Positions 37,018 to 46,134 of a DNA stretch of 64,000 bases are shown here, piece after piece. The notes beneath the pieces were generated by a model. That model saw only the letters and a program-made list of their open reading frames with translations, searched no databases and was not told the origin of the DNA. The DNA lies in assembly GCF_019656335.1 (NCBI RefSeq), contig NZ_BPLZ01000004.1, positions 243,588 to 307,587 on the forward strand. Direction: 5' to 3'. Made by a program: the position numbers and the translations under genes. This stretch comes from Pseudomonas sp. NCCP-436. Lineage in GTDB: Bacteria; Pseudomonadota; Gammaproteobacteria; Pseudomonadales; Pseudomonadaceae. Position 1 is the first letter of the stretch. Each line of letters opens with the position of its first letter.

Positions 37018-37908
37018 TCAGAACGGCACGTCGCCCTGAATCGTCGTGCGGTGCATGCGCCGGCGCAGGTGGCTCGGGCAACCGGTGGCCAGGTGGATCA
37101 GCGCGCGGTTGTCCCAGAACACCATGTCGTGCGGCCGCCACTGGTGACGGTAGATGAATTCGGGCCTGGCGCTGTGGGCAAACAGCTCGGCGAGAATCTG
37201 CCGGCTCTCGTCCTCGGGAATGTCGAGAATGTGGGTGGTGAAGTTCTCGTTGACGAACAGTCCCTTGCGTCCGGTTTCCGGATGGGCACGCACCACCGGA
37301 TGGACTACGGCCTTGACCTCGGCCAGTTGCGCCTCGGTCAGCGTCGGGCGGCGAATGCCGGCGAACACCTCATCGGCGTAACGCGCCGTGTAGGAATGCG
37401 CGGCACGCTTGCCCTCGATGGCCTGGCGCAGCTCGGCCGGCAGGGTTTCATAAGCCAGCTGCTGACTGGCAAACAGGGTATCGCCGCCCTCTTCCGGCAG
37501 CTCCTGCGCCAGCAGCATGGAGCCGAGGCTGGGGAACTCCTTGTAGGACAGATCCGAGTGCCAGAACTTGCCGGCATCACCCAGACCGATGGGCTGACCG
37601 TTCTCGACGATGTTGGAGATGATGAAGATTTCCGGGTGATCGGCGAGCAGGAACTGCTTGAGCACGTGAATCTGCAACGGGCCGAAACGGCGACTGAAGG
37701 CGATCTGCTATTCAGGGGTGATGCGCTGGTCACGGAACACCAGCAATGCATGATCGAGATGGGCACGATGGACGCGGGCAAAGTCTTCATCGCTGAGCGG
37801 CCGGGTCAGATCCAGACCGATGATCTCGGCACCCACCGGGGCGTCGAACGGGCGAACTTCGAACGACTGCGCCGACGCCGAGGGGATGGAATGAGCTGCT
37901 GCCGACAT
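37018..37908 (-). pseudogene. TauD-family dioxygenase interrupted by one in-frame amber codon
   Basis: A complete TauD/alkylsulfatase-type Fe(II)/2OG dioxygenase frame of 297 codons, intact except for TAG at 37710-37708, codon 67. Reading through gives RITPE-stop-QIAFSRRFGPLQIHV, where relatives have Gln (ITPEQQIAFSRRFG), so one CAG to TAG change explains it. All else looks functional: N-terminal FEVRPFDAPVGAEIIGLDLTRPLSDEDF, iron ligands in [28 protein letters not shown], and the C-terminal RRRMHRTTIQGD with the 2OG arginines. GGAG precedes ATG 37908. Either a recent pseudogene, a sequencing error, or low-level readthrough. The product would be cut to 66 residues. Confidence 0.88.
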
Positions 37909-38042
37909 AGAAAACTCCATGCAAGGGGCGCCAATCGGCGCATCACTTTGACCGGCCGGGATTCGGCCATGTATTCAGTGCGGCGCGCCGATTGGTCGGC
38001 AGGTACGCATGGAGCGAACTTTATAGATATAAGAAAACCAAT

Positions 38043-38063
38043 TTAAATATTGTTTAGGAATAT
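38043..38063 (-). promoter_or_regulatory. Shared 21-bp AT-rich sulfur-operon element, copy 3 (tauD-like operon)
   Basis: On the minus strand it begins ATATTCCTAAA and ends ATATTTAA, 134 bp before the start of the tauD-like gene; a TATAAA lies at 38025-38020. Same orientation relative to its operon as copies 1 and 2. The 37909-38218 gap otherwise shows nothing recognisable. Confidence 0.6.
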
Positions 38064-38218
38064 TCATATGACTTGTTTCGCCCCATGCCTTCGGCTGCCT
38101 GCTCGACACTGCCGAGCTCGCTGATCATTGTGCGTCGCATCAGCAATCTCCCGAAGCCGATGCATCCGACCCCGGGAAGAGTGAATACGAGGCAGAAACC
38201 GAGCCGGCAGCTGGACCG

Positions 38219-38716
38219 CTAGCTGACGACACGGCGCAGCTGCGCACCTTGTCTGCGCAGGTAAAGAACCTGAGTAATGATCCCGATGATCAGAGCAATC
38301 AGCAGACCGACTTGGGTACCGATCAGCAAGGGCGCGTGCAGGTCCGTGACGACCGGGTGTCCGTCCGGCACGCGACGCAGCACTTCGGAAGCGGTTGGCA
38401 GCATGAGCAGGAAGACGGTTGCGCTGAGCAGGATGGTTTCCAGATACATCCCTGCTCGCCTGAAAGCAAACACACGACCGACCCCGTAGCCGGCCAGCAG
38501 CAACACCAGAGTCAGCGCTGCAAAAGCGGCACTGACGGGCTGCCTGGCGATGATGAACACAGAGGCAGCACCGATCACCATCGATACCAGGTAGATCAGG
38601 CCCGGCGTGGAACGGGGAACGATGCGCCCGTGACGTGCAAGCATGTAGGCGGCTGCCGGAATAGCGGGCAGGCTACCCAGTGTGTGTACCCAGCCAAGGG
38701 CAGAAATTCCGAACAT
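38219..38716 (-). CDS. Small integral membrane protein of unknown function
   Basis: 165 residues with about five hydrophobic segments (starts MFGISALGWVHTLGSLPAIPAAAYML; others near residues 38-58, 64-82, 92-110 and 130-152). No catalytic motif or family is recognised with confidence; it resembles uncharacterised DUF-type membrane proteins of pseudomonads. ATG 38716 is used because upstream residues in frame look non-coding. It is divergent from an AraC-family regulator 128 bp away, which may control it. Confidence 0.7.
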   Translation of the reverse strand: MFGISALGWVHTLGSLPAIPAAAYMLARHGRIVPRSTPGLIYLVSMVIGAASVFIIARQPVSAAFAALTLVLLLAGYGVGRVFAFRRAGMYLETILLSATVFLLMLPTASEVLRRVPDGHPVVTDLHAPLLIGTQVGLLIALIIGIITQVLYLRRQGAQLRRVVS

Positions 38717-38844
38717 TTGGCAATTCCTCTGTTTGGATGATCGGCATAGATCACGACAGCCGGGGCGGGACTCGACTTTCCAGCTCAACCTGGCGGTGCT
38801 CTATGATTCCGGTCACACGTTAATCGACGCATGGCCGGCGCTAC

Positions 38845-39744
38845 ATGACCGATACGCTCAAATCCTTGATCAATCCTCCGGAACTACAGCTGGAAAGCAT
38901 CGCGAGCGGGGATCTGCTCTCCCAGGTGCTCGCCCAGATACGACTGACAGGGGATCGTGTGTACTCGTGTGTGCTGAACGCTGGAGAGTGCCTCCAACTG
39001 GACAGCAACAGCGCACACGTTTGCCTGATGCAGTCCGGCCGGTTGCACATCCGCACAGGCGACGAGAGCGTACTCGCGATGGAGCCCGGCGATGTCGTCC
39101 TGTTGCCTCACAGCGCATCCACTTTGGAACTCCAGTCCGACGATGAACCCACGACGCTGGCCATATACCGCTTCTGGTTTGATGCAGGCAGCTTCAGGGC
39201 CATGCTGTTCGCGCTCCCTTCGCTGATTCATATCCGTCAGGTCGACGCCGCGCCATGGTCCGAAGGCTTGCTGCACTTCATGCTGCTGGAGGCCGACGAC
39301 GTGCAGCCAGGTGGTGCATTGATGATCTCGCGACTGATCGACCTCACCGTCATCCGCATTCTGCGGACCTGGGTTCAACAGGGTGCTGCCTCGGGATGGC
39401 TGGGCGGTCTGGCCGACGCCCGTATAGCTCGCGTGCTCAGGGCCATTCATGAACAGCCCAGGCAGAACTGGCGCGTCGATGCACTGGCGGCAATGGCGGG
39501 CATGTCACGCTCCAGCTTCTGTGAGCGCTTCAGCGCGCTCGTCGGCCGCTCACCTTTGCGCTATCAGAACGAATGGCGGCTCACGCTGGCCAGAACCTTG
39601 TTGACCACCCAGGACCGCCGCATCAGCGACGTGGGATTCTCGGTCGGCTATGAATCCGAGGCGGCGTTCAGCCGCGCTTACAAGGCATTTTTCGGTCGAT
39701 CTCCGCGACAGGATCGCAGCGCGCTGAGTGCCACTGAAGCATAG
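38845..39744 (+). CDS. AraC-family transcriptional regulator (cupin sensor)
   Basis: 299 residues. The N-terminal cupin-like sensor (LQSGRLHIRTGDESVLAMEPGDVVLLPHS type) covers about 40-180. A C-terminal pair of helix-turn-helices follows (WRVDALAAMAGMSRSSFCERFSALVGRSPLRYQNEWRL and ISDVGFSVGYESEAAFSRAYKAFFGRSP). It is divergent from the small membrane-protein gene and 176 bp upstream of the SDR gene, so either neighbour may be its target. The effector is unknown. Confidence 0.9.
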   Translation: MTDTLKSLINPPELQLESIASGDLLSQVLAQIRLTGDRVYSCVLNAGECLQLDSNSAHVCLMQSGRLHIRTGDESVLAMEPGDVVLLPHSASTLELQSDDEPTTLAIYRFWFDAGSFRAMLFALPSLIHIRQVDAAPWSEGLLHFMLLEADDVQPGGALMISRLIDLTVIRILRTWVQQGAASGWLGGLADARIARVLRAIHEQPRQNWRVDALAAMAGMSRSSFCERFSALVGRSPLRYQNEWRLTLARTLLTTQDRRISDVGFSVGYESEAAFSRAYKAFFGRSPRQDRSALSATEA

Positions 39745-39920
39745 GGCGTAGCCTCACTTCCGTTTGGCCAGGCTTGTCTGCACCATTCCCGCCGACACCG
39801 CGCAGATCAGCCTGCCACGAGTTTGATAGGAACAGGCAATACTGGAATCCGATCCGGCATCGTTCCCTCATCCCCGTCGCCCTAGCATGACCGCTCACCA
39901 TTTCCCCTGGGAGCGCCCAC

Positions 39921-40754
39921 ATGAATGCTCAGAAAACTCTCTTCATCACCGGCGTCAGCAGTGGCTTCGGCCAGGCCCTCGCGAGAGAAGCCCTCGCCCT
40001 GGGCTATCGCGTGATCGGCACGGTTCGCAGCGAATCGGCCCTCGCCGCCTTCGAGGCGCAATCCCCCGGGCGAACCCATGGCGTAATGCTGGACGTGACT
40101 GATTTCGACGCAATCGATGCGGTGATAGCCGTCGCAGAGGAGCGGCACGGTCCGGTGGATGTGCTGGTGAACAATGCAGGTTATGGCCACGAAGGGATTT
40201 GCGAAGAATCGCCGCTCGCCGAGATGCGTCGCCAGTTCGACGTCAACGTATTCGGTGCAGTGGCCGTAACCAAAGCCTTCCTCCCCTATTTCCGCCGTCG
40301 TCGCGCCGGGCACATTCTGAATATCACTTCCATGGGTGGCTACATCACCATGCCGGGAATCACCTATTACTGCGGCAGCAAATTCGCTCTGGAAGGCATC
40401 TCCGATACGCTGAGCAAGGAGCTTGCGCCCTTCAACATTTCTGTCACAGCGGTGGCGCCGGGATCATTTCGTACGGATTGGGCAGGCCGTTCGATGCAAC
40501 GCACGCCGCGCAGCATCAGTGACTACGATGCAAGCTTCGACCCGGTGCGCAAAGCACGTGAGGAAAAGAGCGGCCATCAGTTGGGGGACCCGCAGAAAGC
40601 GGCACGCGCCATGCTGACCATAATCGCCAGCCCCAGCCCGCCGGCTCACCTGTTGCTGGGCAGCGATGCCCTGGCCCTGGTACGTGAAAATCTGCATCGC
40701 ACGGCAGAGAGTATTGAGCAATGGGAAACGCTTAGCCGCTCTGCGGATGGCTGA
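39921..40754 (+). CDS. Short-chain dehydrogenase/reductase
   Basis: Classical SDR of 277 residues. The NAD(P) loop TGVSSGFGQ is at about 10-18, then VNNAGYG, catalytic Ser in NITSMGG and Tyr-Lys in ITYYCGSKFALEG. The AVAPGSFRTDWAGRSM segment places it with the large uncharacterised oxidoreductase SDR group often found beside AraC regulators. The next AraC gene starts two bases after its stop, so they are co-transcribed. Confidence 0.9.
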   Translation: MNAQKTLFITGVSSGFGQALAREALALGYRVIGTVRSESALAAFEAQSPGRTHGVMLDVTDFDAIDAVIAVAEERHGPVDVLVNNAGYGHEGICEESPLAEMRRQFDVNVFGAVAVTKAFLPYFRRRRAGHILNITSMGGYITMPGITYYCGSKFALEGISDTLSKELAPFNISVTAVAPGSFRTDWAGRSMQRTPRSISDYDASFDPVRKAREEKSGHQLGDPQKAARAMLTIIASPSPPAHLLLGSDALALVRENLHRTAESIEQWETLSRSADG

Positions 40755-40756
40755 GC

Positions 40757-41722
40757 ATGAGCAGCGAGAGGTGTCAGCCGATGGTCAGATCCAGCGACCC
40801 GATTACCCAACGCATGGTGCGGCTGATGAGCCCGCTGGCGCCGCTGGAGGGTTACAACCTGAGCCAGCTGGACGACGTCCGCTTTCTGCGCTCCAACCGG
40901 CCACTGACGCGAACCCCGGCGCTGTACGAGCCGGGTATCGTCATCCTCTGCCAGGGACGCAAGCGCGGTTACATGGGCGACGAGACCTACGTCTACGACG
41001 CCCAACACTATCTGGTGGTGTCGGTGCCGGTTCCCTTCACCATGGAAACCGATGCCAGTGAGGCGGAACCCATGCTGGCGGTTTACATACGGCTGGATTT
41101 CACCCTGGCTGGCGAGCTGATTCAGCAACTGGACGAGCTGCGGGGTTTCCGCACAGCGCAACCGATGGGCATGTACGCCTCCCCCATGGATGAACCGCTG
41201 CGCCAGTCGACACTGCGCTTTCTGGAGATCATGTGCGACCGGACGGACGCACAGGTCATCGGCCCAGCGATGCTTCGAGAGCTCTACTACCGCATCCTTG
41301 CCGGTGAGCAAGGCGGCACCCTGCGCGCGGCAATCGCCCAGCAGGGGCCGTTCGGCAAGGTCACGCGCGCTCTGGACAAGATCCACAGCTGTTACCACGA
41401 GCGTCTGGATGTAGCCACCCTGGCCAGAGAAGCGCAGATGAGTGTGCCCAACGTTCATCGACACTTTCGCAAGGTGACCGACTCATCACCGATTCAGTAT
41501 CTGAAATCGACGCGCCTGCATCAGGCGCGATTGCTGATGTTGCGTAACGAACTTACGGCAGCCAAGTCGGCATTCCTGGTCGGCTATGAAAGCGCCTCTC
41601 AATTCAGCCGCGATTTCAAACGCTTTTTCGGTCGCACACCCTCAGCGGAAGTGGCGTGGATGAAACGAACCTATGCGCTGCCGGCCCCAGCAACCCCGTC
41701 GCCTTACGTGTCATCGCACTGA
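40757..41722 (+). CDS. AraC-family transcriptional regulator
   Basis: 321 residues: an N-terminal AraC-type ligand domain (YEPGIVILCQGRKRGYMGDETYVYDAQHYLVVSVPVPFTMETDA) and a C-terminal double HTH (LDVATLAREAQMSVPNVHRHFRKVTDSSPIQYLKSTRLHQARLL, SAFLVGYESASQFSRDFKRFFGRTP). This regulator type commonly sits next to the SDR or aldo-keto reductase it controls, as here. The ligand is unknown. Confidence 0.92.
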   Translation: MSSERCQPMVRSSDPITQRMVRLMSPLAPLEGYNLSQLDDVRFLRSNRPLTRTPALYEPGIVILCQGRKRGYMGDETYVYDAQHYLVVSVPVPFTMETDASEAEPMLAVYIRLDFTLAGELIQQLDELRGFRTAQPMGMYASPMDEPLRQSTLRFLEIMCDRTDAQVIGPAMLRELYYRILAGEQGGTLRAAIAQQGPFGKVTRALDKIHSCYHERLDVATLAREAQMSVPNVHRHFRKVTDSSPIQYLKSTRLHQARLLMLRNELTAAKSAFLVGYESASQFSRDFKRFFGRTPSAEVAWMKRTYALPAPATPSPYVSSH

Positions 41723-41855
41723 GCTTCCATCCAATCTGCGGCGCTCAAAGCTTGAGATGTGGCACGCAGAGGTAGAAACGTGCGTTCAAGAAACGAAAGA
41801 ATGGATGGGACGGTCGTCGCCAGAGCGTCTGCTATCTGGACCCCACAAAAAAGGA

Positions 41856-42725
41856 TCACCCCCTGCCGGATGATCTGAGCGTCCTGATAAGAAGCTCTCT
41901 GAGGCTGTTCACCGCTTTGGAATTGTGCGACGCCCGGCTCCGGTAGACACCAACTTCCACCGGTTCCAGAGGCCCGAGACCATGTTCAAGGCCCAGTATC
42001 TGCAAATGATCCGGAACGCTGCAGCGGGTCAGTACTGCGATAGCCAATCCGCTTTCGACTGCAGCGAACTGCCCGGCCAGGCTGGAGCTGTTGTAAACCA
42101 CCTTGTAGCGACGCCCTTGCAGGGCGATTGAATTGAGTGCATTGCGACGTGCCAGACTGGCGGCTTCATAAACCGCAATCGGCAACGGGTCTCGGCGCCA
42201 GAGTTCAAATTGCGCGGAGCCCACCCATACCAGAGGTTCATGAAAGAGAAAGGTGCCTCGCCGGGCGTGATCACGGGAAACCAGAGCGAGATCCAGGTCC
42301 CCGCTTTCCACCCGGGGAATCAGTGCGGTCGACTGTTCACAGTTCAGCTCGATCTCCACACCGCCATGACGTGGCGAGAAACGCTTGAGCACCGGCGTGA
42401 GGTATCTGGCGGCATAGTCGTCGGGCACACCAAGGCGTATGCGACCGGTGAGCGCCTCGCCATGGAAAGCGGCCTTGGCCTCTCCGTGCAAGTCCAGCAT
42501 GCGCCGGGCGTACCCCAGAAGCTTCTGCCCATCCACAGTCAGCTGAAGGTGCCGAGGGCCTCGTATCAGCAGCTGCCGGCCGACGGCCGCCTCCAGTTTC
42601 TTGATCTGCATGCTTACCGCCGACTGGGAGCGGTACACTTCCTCGGCCGCGCTTGACAACGACCCCGTGTCGACAGCCGCGACGAAACACTTGAGCCAGT
42701 CGATCTGCAGGTCACGATCAGCCAT
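41856..42725 (-). CDS. LysR-family transcriptional regulator
   Basis: 289 residues with the N-terminal HTH (IDWLKCFVAAVDTGSLSSAAEEVYRSQSAVSMQIKKLEAAVG) and a substrate-binding domain beginning near TGRIRLGVPDDYAARYLTPVL. It is divergent from an EamA-type exporter with 82 bp between starts, the usual layout for a LysR controlling its divergent target. The inducer is unknown. Confidence 0.92.
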   Translation of the reverse strand: MADRDLQIDWLKCFVAAVDTGSLSSAAEEVYRSQSAVSMQIKKLEAAVGRQLLIRGPRHLQLTVDGQKLLGYARRMLDLHGEAKAAFHGEALTGRIRLGVPDDYAARYLTPVLKRFSPRHGGVEIELNCEQSTALIPRVESGDLDLALVSRDHARRGTFLFHEPLVWVGSAQFELWRRDPLPIAVYEAASLARRNALNSIALQGRRYKVVYNSSSLAGQFAAVESGLAIAVLTRCSVPDHLQILGLEHGLGPLEPVEVGVYRSRASHNSKAVNSLRELLIRTLRSSGRG

Positions 42726-42807
42726 AGCCGCACTGTTTCGATAATCGAATAGATGCGTGCAATATTATTCGCTTCTCGTAATTTGTGCCCGGTTTCATGC
42801 TGGGGGC

Positions 42808-43725
42808 ATGAAAACATCCGACCAGGCCGTCGCCAACGGCTACTCCACCGCTCAAGGCAGCCTCGAAAAGGGAGGAACCCAGGCGTTTCTTCTGGGTAGC
42901 CTGATCCTCGGCACCGTTGGTGTCTTCGTGCACGAGGCCAATGCCGACCCGCTGACCGCAACGTGGTTTCGCTGCGTTTTCGGCCTGCTCGGCCTCACGC
43001 TCTGGGCTGCCTGGCGTGGGCAACTGGGCGATCTGCGGCGTTACCGTGCCCCCGGCTTTGCAGTACTTGCGGCCGGCGTGCTGATGGTGACGGCGTGGGG
43101 GTTGTTCTTCGCGGCTATCGAGTACGTGTCCGCCGGCATCGCCACGGTACTGTTCCACGTCCAGCCGCTGTGGGTGCTGCTAGGTGCCTTCTTCCTGAAA
43201 GAGTCCATCGCCAGGCGACGCATCGCGGCGGTGCTGATCGCCATGCTTGGCCTGGTACTGGCCACCGGGGTGCTCGAACATCTTTCGCTGTTCGGCGCCA
43301 GCCAGCCTGCCCAGGCCACATACTGGCTGGGCGTAGCCTTCTGCCTGATCGGTGCACTCTGCACTGCCTGCGTCACCCTAGTCGCCCGGCAGGTGCGGCA
43401 TATGCCTGCCGGCATCCTTGCCTGGTGGCAGTGTGCAGTTGGCGCAATAGCCTTGTTCGCCTGGCCAGCCCTCAATGGCTGGCCGGAAATGGGCATGTCC
43501 TGGGTATGGCTTTCGGGGCTCGGTCTGATTCACACCGGGCTCGCCTATGGTCTGATCTATGCCGGCATGGCACGCCTGAACACGGATCGGATCGCGGTGT
43601 ACCAGTTTTTCTATCCGGCAGTCGCCATCATCATCGACTGGCTGTTCTACGGGCAAAGCTTGGGGGGCCTGCAATTGACCGGTATCGCGATAATGCTGGT
43701 CGCGATCTGCTATGCCGAACGCTAG
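42808..43725 (+). CDS. EamA/DMT-family transporter
   Basis: Inner membrane protein of 305 residues with about ten transmembrane segments in two EamA repeats (first VGVFVHEANADPLTATWFRCVFGLLGLTLW, second LGLIHTGLAYGLIYAGMARLNTDRIAVYQFFYPAVAIIIDWLFYGQ). It is of the drug/metabolite or amino-acid exporter type. ATG 42808 is chosen; the upstream in-frame ATG at 42757 lies in the presumed promoter. Regulation by the divergent LysR is likely. Cargo is unknown. Confidence 0.9.
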   Translation: MKTSDQAVANGYSTAQGSLEKGGTQAFLLGSLILGTVGVFVHEANADPLTATWFRCVFGLLGLTLWAAWRGQLGDLRRYRAPGFAVLAAGVLMVTAWGLFFAAIEYVSAGIATVLFHVQPLWVLLGAFFLKESIARRRIAAVLIAMLGLVLATGVLEHLSLFGASQPAQATYWLGVAFCLIGALCTACVTLVARQVRHMPAGILAWWQCAVGAIALFAWPALNGWPEMGMSWVWLSGLGLIHTGLAYGLIYAGMARLNTDRIAVYQFFYPAVAIIIDWLFYGQSLGGLQLTGIAIMLVAICYAER

Positions 43726-43768
43726 CCGGCTCCTGTAATTGCAAGCCGGGGCCTAGTGCCCTGTCATT

Positions 43769-44698
43769 TCAGGACATTCCGGAAGGTGAAAGCTTCCACT
43801 GTGGTTCCATCTCTGCCACACGCTGCGCAATCCAGTCGCTGAAAGCGCGTACGGTTGGTGAGAGGTGGCGGTTCTTGGGGTAGATGATCGACAGCGGCAC
43901 TGTCGGCGCCGTGAGATCTGGCAGAACCTGGCGCAGTTGACCGCTGCGCAGGTAAGGGATCACCAGGTAACTTGCTGCGCGTATCAGCCCAAGCCCTTCC
44001 AGCCCGCAGGCGAGATAGCTGTCGGTATCGTTGACGGTTATCCGCTCCTGGATAGGGGCTGCCGCTTCCTCGCCTTCGATCACAAAACTCCAGTGCGCCC
44101 GACGGCCGCTGCGGTTGGACAGGAAGCCCACGGCATGATGATGGCGAAGGTCATCCAGCGACTGCGGCTCACCGTGCATCTCCAGGTATGCAGGCGAGGC
44201 GCAGGTGACCCAGTCGAAGCCTGCTATGCGCCTGGCCACGAGTGTCGTCGAGTCTTGAGGTACGCCAGCCCGAATCACGCAGTCGACCCCCTCTTGCACC
44301 AGGTCTATGGTCCGATCCCCTAGAGACAGCGTTATCTCCACGTCAGGATAGGCAGCCAGGAAGTCCCGTATCGCCGGCACGACGATCAGGCGCGCGAAGG
44401 AAGATGTCATGTCCACGCGCAGCTTGCCGCGGGGCCGCCCGGCCCGGGCGAACGAAGACTCGAGCTGCTCGATTTCGGCCAACAGTTTCCGGCAGTGGTC
44501 ATAGTAGAGGCTGCCATCCGGAGTGAGGCTGATGTGACGGGTGGTTCGCTGCAACAGGCGGACGCCGAGGAAGGCTTCAAGCTCCTTGATGATGCGGGTC
44601 ACGGTAGACGGTGGCATCTCCAGACTTTCGGCCGCCCTGCTGAAGCTGTGTACTTCAACCACGCGACAGTACACATGCATAGCCTGCAGTCGATCCAT
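43769..44698 (-). CDS. LysR-family transcriptional regulator
   Basis: 309 residues with HTH MHVYCRVVEVHSFSRAAESLEMPPSTVTRIIKELEAFLG and an effector domain starting GKLRVDMTSSFARLIVVPAIRDFL. It belongs to the CrgA/DsdC-like group of LysR proteins with short PxxxTRxIKxLE recognition helices. It is divergent from the RND pump genes with a 269-bp gap; a regulator-pump pair analogous to MexT-MexEF is plausible, though MexT is a different LysR subgroup and is not divergent in P. aeruginosa. Confidence 0.92.
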   Translation of the reverse strand: MDRLQAMHVYCRVVEVHSFSRAAESLEMPPSTVTRIIKELEAFLGVRLLQRTTRHISLTPDGSLYYDHCRKLLAEIEQLESSFARAGRPRGKLRVDMTSSFARLIVVPAIRDFLAAYPDVEITLSLGDRTIDLVQEGVDCVIRAGVPQDSTTLVARRIAGFDWVTCASPAYLEMHGEPQSLDDLRHHHAVGFLSNRSGRRAHWSFVIEGEEAAAPIQERITVNDTDSYLACGLEGLGLIRAASYLVIPYLRSGQLRQVLPDLTAPTVPLSIIYPKNRHLSPTVRAFSDWIAQRVAEMEPQWKLSPSGMS

Positions 44699-44863
44699 TT
44701 CTCTTGATCCTCATTGCATATGGAGGTCGGAACCTGCGATGCCCGCCCCTCGCCCCACCTAATCGACACCCCAATATCCATCGCCGCATTATTCCAGAAC
44801 CAAGCAGAAAAATATTTCAACCCACCTGATAGAACGCATTTAAACGGCGTCATTCTCTATTCG

Positions 44864-44883
44864 ATTATTCCATTTCTGATAAT
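44864..44883 (+). promoter_or_regulatory. Inverted repeat in the LysR-RND intergenic region
   Basis: ATTAT (44864-44868) and ATAAT (44879-44883), ten-base spacer, AT-rich, 85 bp before the RND adaptor start. The size fits a LysR dyad (T-N11-A type). A further small stem ACGCCT/AGGCGT lies at 44900-44919. Confidence 0.35.
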
Positions 44884-44967
44884 AGTAAAAGCCGAAACCA
44901 CGCCTATATCTTCAGGCGTGCCTGGCAGAGACTGCGCCGAGATCTACAGCGTTTGCAGGGTCCTGCC

Positions 44968-46134
44968 ATGTTCACTTCTTTCAACAGTCGAGCTTCCATA
45001 CCGGCCGCGCTCTTTGGCACAGCCGTCCTGACACTGGCGGGATATGCCCTCCTCAACGAGGGCATCTCTCAGGCAGAACCGGCAGACCCCGTGCCCGTAG
45101 TGGCTCGTCCCGCTACAAGCAGGCAGGTCACTGACTGGGCCGAATACTCCGGGCGGCTGGAGGCTGTCGAACGCGTTGAGATTCGTCCGAAGGTCGAGGG
45201 AACCTTGCTGGCCGTGCATTTCCGCGACGGGCAGCTGGTGCGCCAGGGCGACCTGCTGTTCACCCTCGATGCGGCGCCCTTCGAGGCCGATCTCAGGCGC
45301 GCCGAGGCGCTGCTGGCGCAGGCCGAGGACCGCCAGCGCTTCACCGCCCGGAATCTGGAGCGCGGTCGGCGCCTGATCCAGGCCAACGCCATCGCCAAAC
45401 GCGACTTCGACGCCCTGGAGAATGCCGCCCGGGAAGCGCGCTCGGCGGTTCAGGCCGCCAGGGCGGTGGTCGAACGTAGCCGCCTGAATGTCGACTACAC
45501 CCGCATCACCGCGCCGATCTCAGGGCGCGTTTCCCGCCCGGAGATCACCGCCGGCAACGAGGTGAAGGCCGGCGGGGATGCACCGCCGCTGACTTCCATC
45601 GTCAGCCTCGATCCGCTGTATGCCGCGTTTACCATCGATGAGCGCACCTACCTGCGCTACGTGGGTGCCCGTCGCGGCACGGACCCGCTGCAGGTGCAGG
45701 TCGGTCTGGCCGGTGACGACGGCCATCCCCTTGTCGGCCAGCTGTACTCCCTGGACAACCAGCTGGATACCCGCACCGGCACCCTGCGCGTGCGCGCCCT
45801 GCTGGCGAACCCCGACGGTCGCCTGGTCCCCGGGCTGCAGGCCCGGGTACGCATGCAGATCAGCGATCCGTACCAGGCGACCCTCGTGGACGAGGCGGCA
45901 GTCGCCACCGACCAGGACCGCCGTTTCGTGCTGGTGGTGGGTGACGACGGCCGGGTCGAGTACCGCCGCCTGGAGCTGGGCAGCCGGCAGGGTGACCAGC
46001 GCGTGGTTCGCCAGGGCCTGGAGCCCGGTGAGCAGGTGATCGTCGAGGGCGCCCAGCGCGTACGACCCGGCGATCTGGTTCGGGTCGAGCAGGCCGCACC
46101 GGCACTGGCCAGCGAACAGGAGGGCGCCCGATGA
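44968..46134 (+). CDS. RND efflux periplasmic adaptor subunit (MexE-like)
   Basis: Membrane fusion protein of 388 residues. The N-terminus is a signal or anchor segment, then barrel-sandwich halves (VEIRPKVEGTLLAVHFRDGQLVRQGDLLFTLD and RLNVDYTRITAPISGRVSRPEITAGNEV). An alpha-hairpin coiled coil runs about residues 100-165, followed by the beta-barrel and membrane-proximal domains (GLEPGEQVIVEGAQRVRPGDLV). No lipobox cysteine is present, unlike MexA. AGGG lies eight bases before ATG 44968. It overlaps the pump gene by four bases. The arrangement and sequence resemble MexE. Confidence 0.93.
   Translation: MFTSFNSRASIPAALFGTAVLTLAGYALLNEGISQAEPADPVPVVARPATSRQVTDWAEYSGRLEAVERVEIRPKVEGTLLAVHFRDGQLVRQGDLLFTLDAAPFEADLRRAEALLAQAEDRQRFTARNLERGRRLIQANAIAKRDFDALENAAREARSAVQAARAVVERSRLNVDYTRITAPISGRVSRPEITAGNEVKAGGDAPPLTSIVSLDPLYAAFTIDERTYLRYVGARRGTDPLQVQVGLAGDDGHPLVGQLYSLDNQLDTRTGTLRVRALLANPDGRLVPGLQARVRMQISDPYQATLVDEAAVATDQDRRFVLVVGDDGRVEYRRLELGSRQGDQRVVRQGLEPGEQVIVEGAQRVRPGDLVRVEQAAPALASEQEGAR

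Noticed and set aside
37018..37908. Two separate genes in place of the amber-interrupted dioxygenase, or stop-codon recoding to a special amino acid
   Set aside because: The parts are in the same frame and make one family-length protein with Gln expected at the stop; no pyrrolysine genes or recoding structure were seen.
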